Of a stretch of 39,201 nt of DNA, positions 7,769 through 15,664 are shown piece by piece. This stretch comes from a bacterium (GTDB lineage Bacteria; Patescibacteriota; Minisyncoccia; UBA6257; 02-FULL-45-10c). The first letter of the stretch is position 1; every line of letters begins with the position of its first letter. The stretch lies in assembly GCA_030700025.1 (NCBI GenBank), contig JAUYKI010000013.1, positions 1-39,201 on the forward strand, read 5' to 3'. The notes beneath the pieces are model-generated. The model was not told the DNA's origin, made no database searches, and worked only from the letters and a program-made list of their open reading frames with translations. A program made the translations under genes and the position numbers.

Positions 7769-8332
7769 ATGCATTATGAAAAATTAGGCCCAATTCAAAA
7801 GAAAATCGTTATTTTATTAGCTGGCGGATTATCGCTTGGCTTATCATATTCTCCAGGACAAAGATCGAAAGTATTTAGGGATATTAGTGAAGAATGGGAA
7901 AAAGTTAATAGCGGGGTTTTACGCAGGGCAATTGCCGGTTTATATAAAAATCGAATGATTAATCAAAAGGAAGAGTCTGACGGCACCATTAAGATTTTTT
8001 TATTGGAAAAAGGAAAAAAGAGGGCTTTGGAATATAAACTAGATGAAATTAAAATTAAGCCATTAAAATATTGGGATAAAAAGTGGCGAATGGTTATTTT
8101 TGATATACCGCACTTTAAAAAGAAGGCGAGAGATATTTTGCGTTACCGTCTTAAAAGATTAGGATTTTATCAATACCAGAAGAGTGTTTTTGTTCACCCT
8201 TTTTCTTGTAGTGAAGAAATCGATTTTTTAATAGAGTTCTACGGGTTGAGGCCTTACGTTCGACAACTAGAAATTTCAAAAATGGATAACGATTTACACT
8301 TACAACAGGTTTTTAAAAAACTTCTTGAATAA
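7769..8332 (+). CDS. PaaX-like regulator with Cas2-like C-terminal domain
   Basis: 187 aa. Residues about 1-80 form a winged-helix-like part (GPIQKKIVILLAGGLSL then VLRRAIAGLYKNRMI). Residues about 95-187 match the ferredoxin-like fold shared by PaaX C-domains and Cas2: WRMVIFDIPHFKKKARDILR, then RLGFYQYQKSVFVHPF. Free-standing proteins of this type are common in Parcubacteria outside CRISPR loci, and no CRISPR array or Cas1 is seen here. The gene is AT-rich compared with its neighbours and sits between two copies of the same palindrome. The ATG has no good Shine-Dalgarno. Either a transcription regulator that reads the palindromes, or a nuclease-like protein that mobilises them, would fit. 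Confidence 0.7.
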   Translation: MHYEKLGPIQKKIVILLAGGLSLGLSYSPGQRSKVFRDISEEWEKVNSGVLRRAIAGLYKNRMINQKEESDGTIKIFLLEKGKKRALEYKLDEIKIKPLKYWDKKWRMVIFDIPHFKKKARDILRYRLKRLGFYQYQKSVFVHPFSCSEEIDFLIEFYGLRPYVRQLEISKMDNDLHLQQVFKKLLE

Positions 8333-8354
8333 TTCTAGATAATTAAAGTATTAA

Positions 8355-8404
8355 AATTCACCTATACTTATTCTCGCCATGGCGAGAATAAGTATAGGTG
8401 AATT
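8355..8404. repeat. 50-nt perfect palindrome, right copy
   Basis: A perfect 50-nt palindrome whose central 34 nt equal those of 7678-7711. The outermost 8 bases on each side differ from the left copy but remain self-complementary. It lies 22 nt after the stop of the PaaX/Cas2-like gene. Confidence 0.85.
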
Positions 8405-8433
8405 AATGAGGAATTAGTGGGGATTTATTGGGG

Positions 8434-8462
8434 TTGACTTGCTAATTTAGATAGCCTAGAAT
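8434..8462 (+). promoter_or_regulatory. Promoter upstream of the 225-aa membrane protein
   Basis: TTGACT (8434-8439), a 17-nt spacer and TAGAAT (8457-8462). The predicted start is about 15 nt before the ATG at 8485, and no Shine-Dalgarno is present in that leader. Confidence 0.65.
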
Positions 8463-8484
8463 TAAAAACAATTATTTATCTTAT

Positions 8485-9162
8485 ATGCGAGAAGGCTATA
8501 AAAAATTGTTAGAAACTTTTATACAAAATCCGGTCTTTCACCGCATTTGGCTGATGGTCCGCCTCCCGCTTGTAATTATTCTCGTTCTTTTTATCGGCTT
8601 GGTTATTTATCGGATACCGGTGGTAATGGAGCGCGCGAAAACCGAAGAGGTTGTAGAAAAAATACATTCCCAGAAACTTACTTTAGAGGACGTTTTGGGA
8701 GAGCGTCTTCCGCCGGAACCCGATTCCGCCTTGAAGGACGCTACCATTGAAGGAATTGACGCGAATAATAATGGCATTCGCGATGACGTAGAGCTTGCTA
8801 TTTTTAGACTTCATCCTGATTCTGCTCGGATTCGCGCGGCAGAATTGCAATATGCGATGGCGTTGCAGAATGAATTAACGAATGTTTTTAATTCGGAAAC
8901 GTTAGTGGCGGCTCTTCAACAAACGACTAGGGGATTTTTGTGCGTTGGCGATACGGGATCTAAAGTTAGTCTTTCGGATAGCCAGAGTGTAGTAAACAAA
9001 GCTTTTGCTATTACAAATACCCGAAGAGAAGAAGTGGAAGATTTAGTATTGAATACTCCAGCTCGGAAAGACAAGGGAGAGCAGATTTTTGATTATATGA
9101 CTTCGTATGGAGATATAAAAGGTCCTAATTGCGATATTGATTTAGTGTCTTTACCCAACTAG
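8485..9162 (+). CDS. Single-pass membrane protein with Ca-binding-like DxNxNGIxDD loop
   Basis: 225 aa. One strong membrane helix at about residues 24-45 (LMVRLPLVIILVLFIGLVIY) leaves a roughly 180-aa outer part. The motif IDANNNGIRDDVE (about residue 90) is the calcium-loop pattern of thrombospondin type-3/dockerin-like repeats. Two Cys (FLCVGD and PNCDID) may form a disulfide outside the cell. No enzyme signature is visible. The 1296-aa secreted hydrolase begins 9 nt after its stop, so the two are probably one transcription unit driven by the promoter at 8434. Function unknown. Confidence 0.6.
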   Translation: MREGYKKLLETFIQNPVFHRIWLMVRLPLVIILVLFIGLVIYRIPVVMERAKTEEVVEKIHSQKLTLEDVLGERLPPEPDSALKDATIEGIDANNNGIRDDVELAIFRLHPDSARIRAAELQYAMALQNELTNVFNSETLVAALQQTTRGFLCVGDTGSKVSLSDSQSVVNKAFAITNTRREEVEDLVLNTPARKDKGEQIFDYMTSYGDIKGPNCDIDLVSLPN

Positions 9163-9171
9163 GTATATTTT

Positions 9172-12100
9172 ATGAAATATTGGATTAGTTTATTTATTTT
9201 GTTGGTGTCGTTGCTTCCAAGTAGTGTTTTTGGGGCTTGCGCTATAGACGGAGTTACTGTTGTGTATGTTAATGGAATGCTTACAAGCAAGAGAAATGAT
9301 GCTGATTTAAATAAAAAACTCCTTAAGGACAATTTTGAGAAAATATCAAATAGAACAGATGTGACTTTTCTCACCGGCTACAATCCCTCGCATCTTGCTG
9401 GCGCGGGGGATTTAATTCAAGCCACATCTCAATTACTCGGTTTTTCTATAAGCAATTACGATCTCAATACCATTCTTTTACAAATACATCCGCAAGTTAC
9501 AACGCGAAAAATTCTTCTTTTGGGCCATTCGCAGGGAACTTTTTATACCAATGAAATTTATAACTATCTTATTAATAACGGCGTACCGAAAGAATCGGTT
9601 GGAGTATATAACGTCGCGACACCGGCCAGCTTTGTGTCGGGCGATGGGAAATACGTTACATCTCAAAATGACAAAGTTATAAACGCGGTTCGCAACGCGG
9701 CTTTAGGCCTTGGCGTTACGCAACCGCTTCCCGCAAATATTAGTATTCCTCTTACGCAAGAAGAATCCGCCGCCCCTTTCGGAGGACATTCTTTTAGTGG
9801 AGTATATCTCGCGAACGATTCAGTCCGGATAGTTTCGGACGTTGAAAATGCTATAAAAAAACTGGTCGCGGCAGAAGTTTTGAACGCGGATGATGGGAGT
9901 TGTTTTATTTCCCCCGCTAAGGGTTTGGTGTATTACGCGCAAAAGTCTGTTTTTTCTGTTGCTGATGTCGCGGTCACTGGCGCATTAGCCATCGGAGAAA
10001 TTACGTATAACGGCGCTCTGGCTACTCTTGCTGTTATTCAAAATGGCGTTGGAAATATAGTTGGCGGATTTTTCGCCAACGTAGCATCGGTGTTTGTAGA
10101 CGGAGGTGAAGATGGGGGTGGGGACAGCAATTTAAAATTAGCATCGGAAATAGATTTAAACTTAAACGAGGAAGCGGCAGTAATTGATAACTTAGCGGAA
10201 GAAGTCCAGAATGTCGGAATAATTGACGCGGCGGATTTAGATTTAGAGCTGGCGCCGAAGCCGGTGGAAAATAAAGCCATAGAAGAATTAACGAAACCGG
10301 AGGCGCCGATAACGCCAGCGCCATTGCCGGTTATTTCGGCAGCTAATTCCGCGGGCCAGGGCGAGGTCAGTGCGGCGGCGTGTTCATTCTCGACCGCTAA
10401 AGTTCCGACGAGAAATAGCGTCATTATTAATGAAGTAGCCTGGATGGGCGGCCTAAATAGCTCCAGCGATGAATGGCTGGAGTTAAAAAATATTTCGGGA
10501 AAGGAGCTGGATATTTCCGGCTGGCAGATAGTAGACCAGTCAGAACAAATTAAAGTAAAAATCCCGAACGGAACTAAGCTAGCTAATAATAAGTTCTTTC
10601 TATTAGAAAGAACTAACGACGATACAGTCTCAAGCGTGGTTGCCGATCAAATTTATACCGGAGCACTTTCCAATGCGGATGAGGGCTTGCGTCTTTTTGA
10701 TCAGAATTGTAATTTAGCCGACGAAGTTTTAGCTAGTCCGGAATGGCCGGCTGGCGATACGGTTACCCGTCAGACTATGGAGCGGAAAACTGATTTAGCG
10801 TGGCAAACGTCCAGCGTTGTGTCCGGAACGCCTAAGGCCGAGAATAGCGAAGGTTTGGCGCAACAATCTCAAGCGCCAGCGCCCGAAGAGCCAGTAGTTC
10901 CCGAAGAGCCAGCGGCGCCAGCCGAGCCATTAAAAATACTAATTTCCGAAGTTCAAATTACCGGCGGCAGCGGAAAAACTGAAAATGACTTTATTGAATT
11001 TTATAATCCCAATAATGAACAAGTTAATTTAAATGGTTATCGTTTAGTGAAACGAACTAAAACCGGCGCTAGCGATACCGGCATTAAGTCGTGGACAGAC
11101 GACATATTTATTCCCGCTAAAGGATATTATCTTTGGGCTAATAGCGGTTATGCTGATATCGCCGTTGCGCCGGACGTTACTACTTCCGCGACTATTGCCA
11201 ATGATAATGGCGTGGCAATTCGTTTCGGCGCGGAAGACACGGGAATTATTATAGATAGCGTGGGCTGGGGAACGGCTCAGAATAGTTTTGTGGAAAATCA
11301 GCCGTTTTCAGAAAATCCAATTATAAATCAAAGTTTAGCCAGAAAATCAGAAAACGACACCAATAATAATGCTGTGGATTTTATTAAATCCAGCCCGACT
11401 CCTAAAAATTCGCAAACTAGCGGCGGTTTTCTAGCCGCGGAAGAGTGGAGCGAGCCATTGGCCGTTATTTCAAATTTTAACGTCGCTTATAACTCCAGTA
11501 CTCTGGGGTTAAGTTTTTCTTGGGATTCAATCGCCTCTACTACCTATCGTTTATTGGATATAAGCGATGGCGCTACTTCCACGGTGATAGAAACTAAATT
11601 AAATTCAACTACAAAACAGTTAACAGAAATCGGCCGGGATTATAAATTTCAACTTTTGGCGTTAAATCAGTCCAGCACTACTATTGCTTCGGCAGAGGCG
11701 AGTATTAACGCGCCTAGTCTTTTAAGCAACCTGGCTTTTTATACCGATCCGCGATCGGCAACGGCGTCACCATCGTATCTTTTGGATTTCGGTTTGCCGC
11801 AATTTCCTTTTACTGACGTGGGCGGCCGGTGGCACGTAGTGGTTTTTTATAAGAATTATGACGCGCCGGTAACTAATAATCTTATGTGGCTGGATTATTT
11901 AGGAACCGCCCCTTATAAAAGCTGGGGGTCCATTGCTCCGAATGGCTTAAAGTTTAATTATCCGAATTGTTTTGGCGGCAGTTATCGAACCACCGGCAAT
12001 TCTTTAATTTTGCCGGATGCCAGCAATCTCTGTTCGGGAATATCCGGAAATTATGCCAGTTACGCTTTAAATTGGCCTCAATTAGAAGACCGCCAGGTTT

Positions 12101-13062
12101 TCTTAAATGTGCTTAGCAGTAATTTTGCCAGCGGAACTCCTAATGGGCAGGATTTTGTTACAGCGGCTTTTTACGAATATAGATCGGGCTCTGAGCCGAA
12201 TAATTATGCCCAGCGTTTTTTGGCCATTGATAAGACCCGTTATTATTTTCAAAATTCTCCGGTGGCGCATTTGCCGCCGGATAATCCGGAAATTACTGAC
12301 GCGGAATTTGATTCGGATTCCGGCGCGTTGACTTTGCGCTGGGACGCGGTAAGCGACTCGGATTCTTTAGATAACTCAATCACATATGAGATTACTTATG
12401 GGACGACTACCGTGGTTACTTCAGCTACCAGCCTGAGCCTTAGCGTTTACTTGGGGGAATCATATAGCTTCAGTATTAAAGCCAAAGATGAATTTGGAAA
12501 TTATTCTGCCAGCTCTGAATATACTTATGACGTACCAGATTTACCGCTGCCGTTTTTATCCAGCGTTCAGTGGGGTCATTTGCAAAATCCGAATTCTACA
12601 ATTTTAACAATCGGATTTGATAATTATCCCTTTATGACATCAACTACTACTCCGGGCGCGATAGTCTTTTTCTTAAATCAGCTTCCGCCGGCGAATTACT
12701 CTTTTCGTGATAGAAGTTATCACGAAGGAATTCACCTAGTAAGTGATAATAGCGCTTTAAAGTTATCTTATGATTCTTGCAAGTTTGAAAATGGCGGAAA
12801 AAAACATGTAGCCGCCACAGCGCTTATTTTTAATGATACGGATTGTCCGGATTTGGCGGCCGGCCCTTACGCCAGCCAGCGATTATTGGATGATATTAAG
12901 ATTGGAGATACCGAAGCTACGGTAGAAGTTACCAATGCCGACTTGGGAGCGGAAGATTTTATTACGATGGGATTTTATAAACTTGGCCCGCGGGATTGGC
13001 AAGACAACGCTAATTTCATTAGAGTAGCCAACTATAACAAAAAGATTTACTTTACCGACTAG
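9172..13062 (+). CDS. Large secreted protein: alpha/beta-hydrolase-like domain, two lamin-tail domains, Fn3-like and repeat domains
   Basis: 1296 aa. A signal peptide (residues 1-23, ending SSVFGACA) leads into a domain of about 230 aa with ILLLGHSQGTFY (GHSQG, Ser120), the nucleophile elbow of serine esterases and lipases; PFGGHSFSG near 205 may supply the His. A hydrophobic Gly/Ala stretch follows at about 265-305. Two lamin-tail-like domains start near 416 (IINEVAWMGG..DEWLELKN) and 586 (ILISEVQITGG..DFIEFYNP). Fn3-like segments lie near 760 and 1030. Two related modules (about 847-1030 and 1127-1296) end in alike FVTAAFYEY and FITMGFYKL stretches. No C-terminal anchor is visible. It may be a surface or released hydrolase acting on host or envelope lipids; the substrate is unknown. 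Confidence 0.7.
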   Translation: MKYWISLFILLVSLLPSSVFGACAIDGVTVVYVNGMLTSKRNDADLNKKLLKDNFEKISNRTDVTFLTGYNPSHLAGAGDLIQATSQLLGFSISNYDLNTILLQIHPQVTTRKILLLGHSQGTFYTNEIYNYLINNGVPKESVGVYNVATPASFVSGDGKYVTSQNDKVINAVRNAALGLGVTQPLPANISIPLTQEESAAPFGGHSFSGVYLANDSVRIVSDVENAIKKLVAAEVLNADDGSCFISPAKGLVYYAQKSVFSVADVAVTGALAIGEITYNGALATLAVIQNGVGNIVGGFFANVASVFVDGGEDGGGDSNLKLASEIDLNLNEEAAVIDNLAEEVQNVGIIDAADLDLELAPKPVENKAIEELTKPEAPITPAPLPVISAANSAGQGEVSAAACSFSTAKVPTRNSVIINEVAWMGGLNSSSDEWLELKNISGKELDISGWQIVDQSEQIKVKIPNGTKLANNKFFLLERTNDDTVSSVVADQIYTGALSNADEGLRLFDQNCNLADEVLASPEWPAGDTVTRQTMERKTDLAWQTSSVVSGTPKAENSEGLAQQSQAPAPEEPVVPEEPAAPAEPLKILISEVQITGGSGKTENDFIEFYNPNNEQVNLNGYRLVKRTKTGASDTGIKSWTDDIFIPAKGYYLWANSGYADIAVAPDVTTSATIANDNGVAIRFGAEDTGIIIDSVGWGTAQNSFVENQPFSENPIINQSLARKSENDTNNNAVDFIKSSPTPKNSQTSGGFLAAEEWSEPLAVISNFNVAYNSSTLGLSFSWDSIASTTYRLLDISDGATSTVIETKLNSTTKQLTEIGRDYKFQLLALNQSSTTIASAEASINAPSLLSNLAFYTDPRSATASPSYLLDFGLPQFPFTDVGGRWHVVVFYKNYDAPVTNNLMWLDYLGTAPYKSWGSIAPNGLKFNYPNCFGGSYRTTGNSLILPDASNLCSGISGNYASYALNWPQLEDRQVFLNVLSSNFASGTPNGQDFVTAAFYEYRSGSEPNNYAQRFLAIDKTRYYFQNSPVAHLPPDNPEITDAEFDSDSGALTLRWDAVSDSDSLDNSITYEITYGTTTVVTSATSLSLSVYLGESYSFSIKAKDEFGNYSASSEYTYDVPDLPLPFLSSVQWGHLQNPNSTILTIGFDNYPFMTSTTTPGAIVFFLNQLPPANYSFRDRSYHEGIHLVSDNSALKLSYDSCKFENGGKKHVAATALIFNDTDCPDLAAGPYASQRLLDDIKIGDTEATVEVTNADLGAEDFITMGFYKLGPRDWQDNANFIRVANYNKKIYFTD

Positions 13063-13113
13063 CTGATATATACTGATAAGCAGTTTTTTAACTCTTGAAT
13101 AGGGAGATGAGAA

Positions 13114-13863
13114 ATGCTGAAAAAGATCCTGCTGGGCCTTTTGTGCTTGGAGATCTGTTTTGCGGTTCACGAGGGCGCTCATTTGGTAATGATGCGGGCC
13201 AATGGCGTGGAAGTGGAGGAAATGTCTTTTGGCATGGGGTCAGTTCTTTATCAGACGCAGGTTTCGGGTATTAAACTTTCCCTCCGGCTGATTCCAATCG
13301 CGGCTTATGTGCAACCGAGCCAGAAGGGCGCGGAAACCCTGTTGGTCCTGCCGTTACTGAATATTATGATAATTTATCTGGCGGGCGTTGCCACGAATTT
13401 AGTTTTGGCTTCGCTAGTTTTCCTCATGTTGCGGTTAAAATCCGCTTCGCTGGATTGGCTGATGGAATTTATCCGCTTGCCGAAGAATTACCTCCTGTTA
13501 TTTAAGGACGCATTCTTGAGCATGGTTACCTTCGGTTTTGTTGCGCCGAAAAATAATGGCGGGCTGGTGTTAGAAAATCAACCGCCGATGTTTTGGCGCT
13601 ATCTACTTTCGCTCAACCTGATACTAGGCATACTTAATTTATTGCCGGCCAAAATGCTGGACGGCGGACAAGCGTTTTTGCTGGCATTGATGATAGCGCT
13701 TCGATATTTTCAAGTGAGCGAACCAAGTGCGGCTTATATTCTCGGAGCAGTTGATTCTCTGATGTTTATTATGCTGATACTGCTGATTTTGAACGGTTTG
13801 CCGATGCAGTTTGTAAAAGTATTGAATCCGCCCAAAGAAGAAGAAAAAAATTCCACACCCTGA
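13114..13863 (+). CDS. Site-2-protease-type membrane metallopeptidase (M50)
   Basis: 249 aa. The zinc motif HEGAH (HExxH) is near residue 19 in the first helix, and the second metal/substrate motif NLLPAKMLDGGQ matches N.LP...LDGG of M50 proteases. Four to five hydrophobic helices surround the two motifs. No PDZ domain is visible, so it is a compact member. Such enzymes cut membrane proteins inside the bilayer, often releasing regulators; the target is unknown. An AGGGAGA ribosome site lies before the ATG. The gene ends in a terminator that overlaps its stop, convergent with the secreted zincin. Confidence 0.8.
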   Translation: MLKKILLGLLCLEICFAVHEGAHLVMMRANGVEVEEMSFGMGSVLYQTQVSGIKLSLRLIPIAAYVQPSQKGAETLLVLPLLNIMIIYLAGVATNLVLASLVFLMLRLKSASLDWLMEFIRLPKNYLLLFKDAFLSMVTFGFVAPKNNGGLVLENQPPMFWRYLLSLNLILGILNLLPAKMLDGGQAFLLALMIALRYFQVSEPSAAYILGAVDSLMFIMLILLILNGLPMQFVKVLNPPKEEEKNSTP

Positions 13864-13882
13864 TCTTTCGGGGTGTTTTTTT
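13855..13882 (+). terminator. Intrinsic terminator of the M50 gene
   Basis: ACACCC, a 10-nt loop and GGGTGT, then TTTTTTT. The stop TGA lies inside the loop, so termination is tied tightly to the end of the gene. Confidence 0.8.
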
Positions 13883-14861
13883 ATGGCAAAATAAAACCGC
13901 CCCAATTAAGGAGCGGTGGAGCTTGCCCGATCGCATGCGATTTAGGGCAGGTGAATTCTTGAATAATTTGTTCCAGGTAGGATTCAATTCGGATTTCCGC
14001 GGCACGGGTATTGTGAAAGTATTGTTTTGCGCTCCCGCGCCATTTTGGGGCATTGCCATTAATATTTGGCGGAAGGTTAAGCAGGATTTGGGTAAATTTA
14101 TGCAAATCTTTTCCGGTAGCATAAAACAGGCGGTACATCAGCGGAAAATAGTAAGAATAAGAGTGCCAGTGGGCGATTTTAGTTATGCCTTCATTCCATG
14201 GCCAATATTTAATTAGCGCGGCTTTTTTTGTGAAATATTCTGGCTTTGGAATTTGATTTTCGGCTAAAAGTTCCGCTAACGCCGTAAGTTCCGCGTGTTT
14301 CTGGTTGACGGAATTTTCCCAATTTAATTTTTCTTTCAACCGCTGATCCAATTCCTTTTCTTGTCCCAAAAAGGTTGCCGCGCCGGCGATTTTGATTAAT
14401 TCTCCGGACGCTTCTTCCAGATGGTAAGGCAGATTTGCCGTATCGTGCCAATCCTCGTGCAAAATCGTTTCTGCTTGGTCTCGTTGCGATTTTTTCTTTT
14501 TCAGGAAAGCGGGCGTTATTTTTGTGCCGCCGGCGAAAACCATATTTATATATAACCAGGCGTCATATCTATCGGGATCCACGCGGGCTTGTTCAAGAGC
14601 TTCGGACAAAATTGCAGAGGATACGAACTTTTCACTCATGTCTAAATAAGAAAAAGGAATTCGGGATTTGGGATGATAATATAAACAATGTTGGCCGGTT
14701 GAGCTGAAATCTCGGAAATTTTTGGTTTCCTTAAAACCGTATTGCCGGGAAAATTGTTTTACTGATTCGGCAAGATTTCGGAATTCAATCAGTGAATCAG
14801 AAGCCGCGCCTATATTCAAAATTAACAGAGTTAAGCCAAGAACTAATCGTGTCCAGCGCAT
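13881..14861 (-). CDS. Secreted zinc-metallopeptidase-like protein (HExxH...E)
   Basis: 326 aa. A signal peptide (MRWTRLVLGLTLLILNIGAA) indicates export. The motif ETILHEDWHD gives HExxH, and HLEEASGELIKIAG about 13 residues later supplies a candidate third ligand Glu, the arrangement of gluzincins and of the bacterial 'putative aminopeptidase' family. The rest is Lys/Glu-rich and helical. It is convergent with the M50 protease. The last codons overlap a hairpin (CCGCTCC..GGGGCGG, 13900-13920) followed by T-rich sequence, so the terminator lies inside the coding region. A promoter sits at 14901-14929, and GGGGGAT precedes the ATG. Confidence 0.6.
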   Translation of the reverse strand: MRWTRLVLGLTLLILNIGAASDSLIEFRNLAESVKQFSRQYGFKETKNFRDFSSTGQHCLYYHPKSRIPFSYLDMSEKFVSSAILSEALEQARVDPDRYDAWLYINMVFAGGTKITPAFLKKKKSQRDQAETILHEDWHDTANLPYHLEEASGELIKIAGAATFLGQEKELDQRLKEKLNWENSVNQKHAELTALAELLAENQIPKPEYFTKKAALIKYWPWNEGITKIAHWHSYSYYFPLMYRLFYATGKDLHKFTQILLNLPPNINGNAPKWRGSAKQYFHNTRAAEIRIESYLEQIIQEFTCPKSHAIGQAPPLLNWGGFILP

Positions 14862-14900
14862 TGTTTATCCCCCAGTTTTAAGTTTTGTAGAACTGGTGAT

Positions 14901-14929
14901 AGACTAACATAAAAAATAAAAACCGTCAA
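14901..14929 (-). promoter_or_regulatory. Promoter of the secreted zincin gene, overlapping the upstream terminator
   Basis: On the minus strand: TTGACG (14929-14924), a 17-nt spacer and TAGTCT (14906-14901). The -35 is part of the 3' arm of the terminator hairpin of the preceding gene. Confidence 0.5.
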
Positions 14930-14945
14930 GTAAAAACTTGACGGT
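14911..14945 (-). terminator. Intrinsic terminator of the small membrane protein pair
   Basis: On the minus strand: ACCGTCAAG, a 6-nt loop, CTTGACGGT, then TTTTTATTTTTT, beginning right at the TGA stop of the 90-aa protein. Confidence 0.85.
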
Positions 14946-15217
14946 CATGTGAACCAAGAGGCGCCATTGAGCCAGGATTGGTTGACCGGATAGTCGCCCT
15001 CCGTTCCATAAATCTGGTCGGCTTCCCGTGTTCCGCAAACCGGGCATTCGTAGTATTCATAACCCTCGGTTTGAATGATCAGGCGGCGGTTCTTTCCGTG
15101 GGAAAAACAGCGTCCAGACATTCTATTCAAACAGCCGGCCAGCAATAGCGCAAATACAAAGGAAATCAGGCACCAGATTAGACAAATCTTTAAAACGAGG
15201 ATCAGCCAGTGGGGCAC
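14945..15217 (-). CDS. Small membrane protein with Cys pair and WLNG motif (paralogue B)
   Basis: 90 aa. One long hydrophobic segment at about residues 4-30, then a soluble tail with YEYYECPVCGTREADQIYG and NQSWLNGASW. The CPVC pair suggests half of a zinc ribbon. The 112-aa protein encoded just upstream has the same layout and matching motifs (YYECSACQHRDA and DQNWLNGG), so the two are tandem paralogues, separated by 2 nt and certainly cotranscribed. No family recognised; function unknown. Confidence 0.6.
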   Translation of the reverse strand: MPHWLILVLKICLIWCLISFVFALLLAGCLNRMSGRCFSHGKNRRLIIQTEGYEYYECPVCGTREADQIYGTEGDYPVNQSWLNGASWFT

Positions 15218-15219
15218 AG

Positions 15220-15558
15220 CTACTTCTTAGCTGGCCCTTCGGTCAGCCACTTGGGCGGTTCCGCGCCATCCGGGGCATAAACCGCAATATCGGTCCTGCG
15301 GCCCCCATTTAGCCAATTCTGGTCAATTGGGCTGTATCCTTTATGAACTTTGAGGGCGTCGCGGTGCTGGCAGGCGGAACATTCGTAATACCAGTAAGCC
15401 CCAGATCCGAAGATTTTATGCCTGCGCCAAGCGTGGAACGGGCAGTGATATTTTTGCCAATCGTTCCGGCAAGTAACGATGGTGGCAATCAATCCCAGTA
15501 TTCCGATAACCACCATGGAAACTACGTAGAGAAGCAGGAAAATCGCCGCGATAGGCAT
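15220..15558 (-). CDS. Small membrane protein with Cys/His-rich tail and WLNG motif (paralogue A)
   Basis: 112 aa. A hydrophobic N-terminus (residues about 3-28) leads into VTCRNDWQKYHCPFHAWRRH and then YYECSACQHRDALKVH and PIDQNWLNGG. Two Cys/His groups could bind zinc. It is first in a two-gene unit with its paralogue. A strong GGAGG ribosome site lies 7 nt before the ATG, and a promoter lies at 15592-15619. Function unknown. Confidence 0.65.
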   Translation of the reverse strand: MPIAAIFLLLYVVSMVVIGILGLIATIVTCRNDWQKYHCPFHAWRRHKIFGSGAYWYYECSACQHRDALKVHKGYSPIDQNWLNGGRRTDIAVYAPDGAEPPKWLTEGPAKK

Positions 15559-15591
15559 TGTGTTTCCTCCTGATTTAAATGAGCTAGGTGA

Positions 15592-15619
15592 ATCTTAACA
15601 CAAAAATTTATTTTTGCAA
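15592..15619 (-). promoter_or_regulatory. Promoter of the small membrane protein pair
   Basis: On the minus strand: TTGCAA (15619-15614), a 16-nt spacer and TAAGAT (15597-15592). The leader is about 25 nt long and carries GGAGG. Confidence 0.5.
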
Positions 15620-15621
15620 GC

Positions 15622-15660
15622 TTGAATAAAAAATCTGCCCCATTTTGCGGGGCAGATTTT
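15622..15660 (-). terminator. Intrinsic terminator of the coiled-coil protein gene
   Basis: On the minus strand: AAATCTGCCCC, a 7-nt loop, GGGGCAGATTT, then TTTTATTC, 4 nt after the stop at 15665. Confidence 0.85.
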
Positions 15661-15664
15661 CTTA

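Noticed and set aside
7769-8332. Cas2-like domain as a sign of a CRISPR-Cas locus
   Set aside because: No Cas1, no effector and no direct-repeat array anywhere in the window; the two flanking repeats are palindromes, only two in number.
10034-10424. Two minus-strand ORFs inside the large hydrolase gene
   Set aside because: Low-complexity reverse frames of a Pro/Ala-rich coding region; no start signals.
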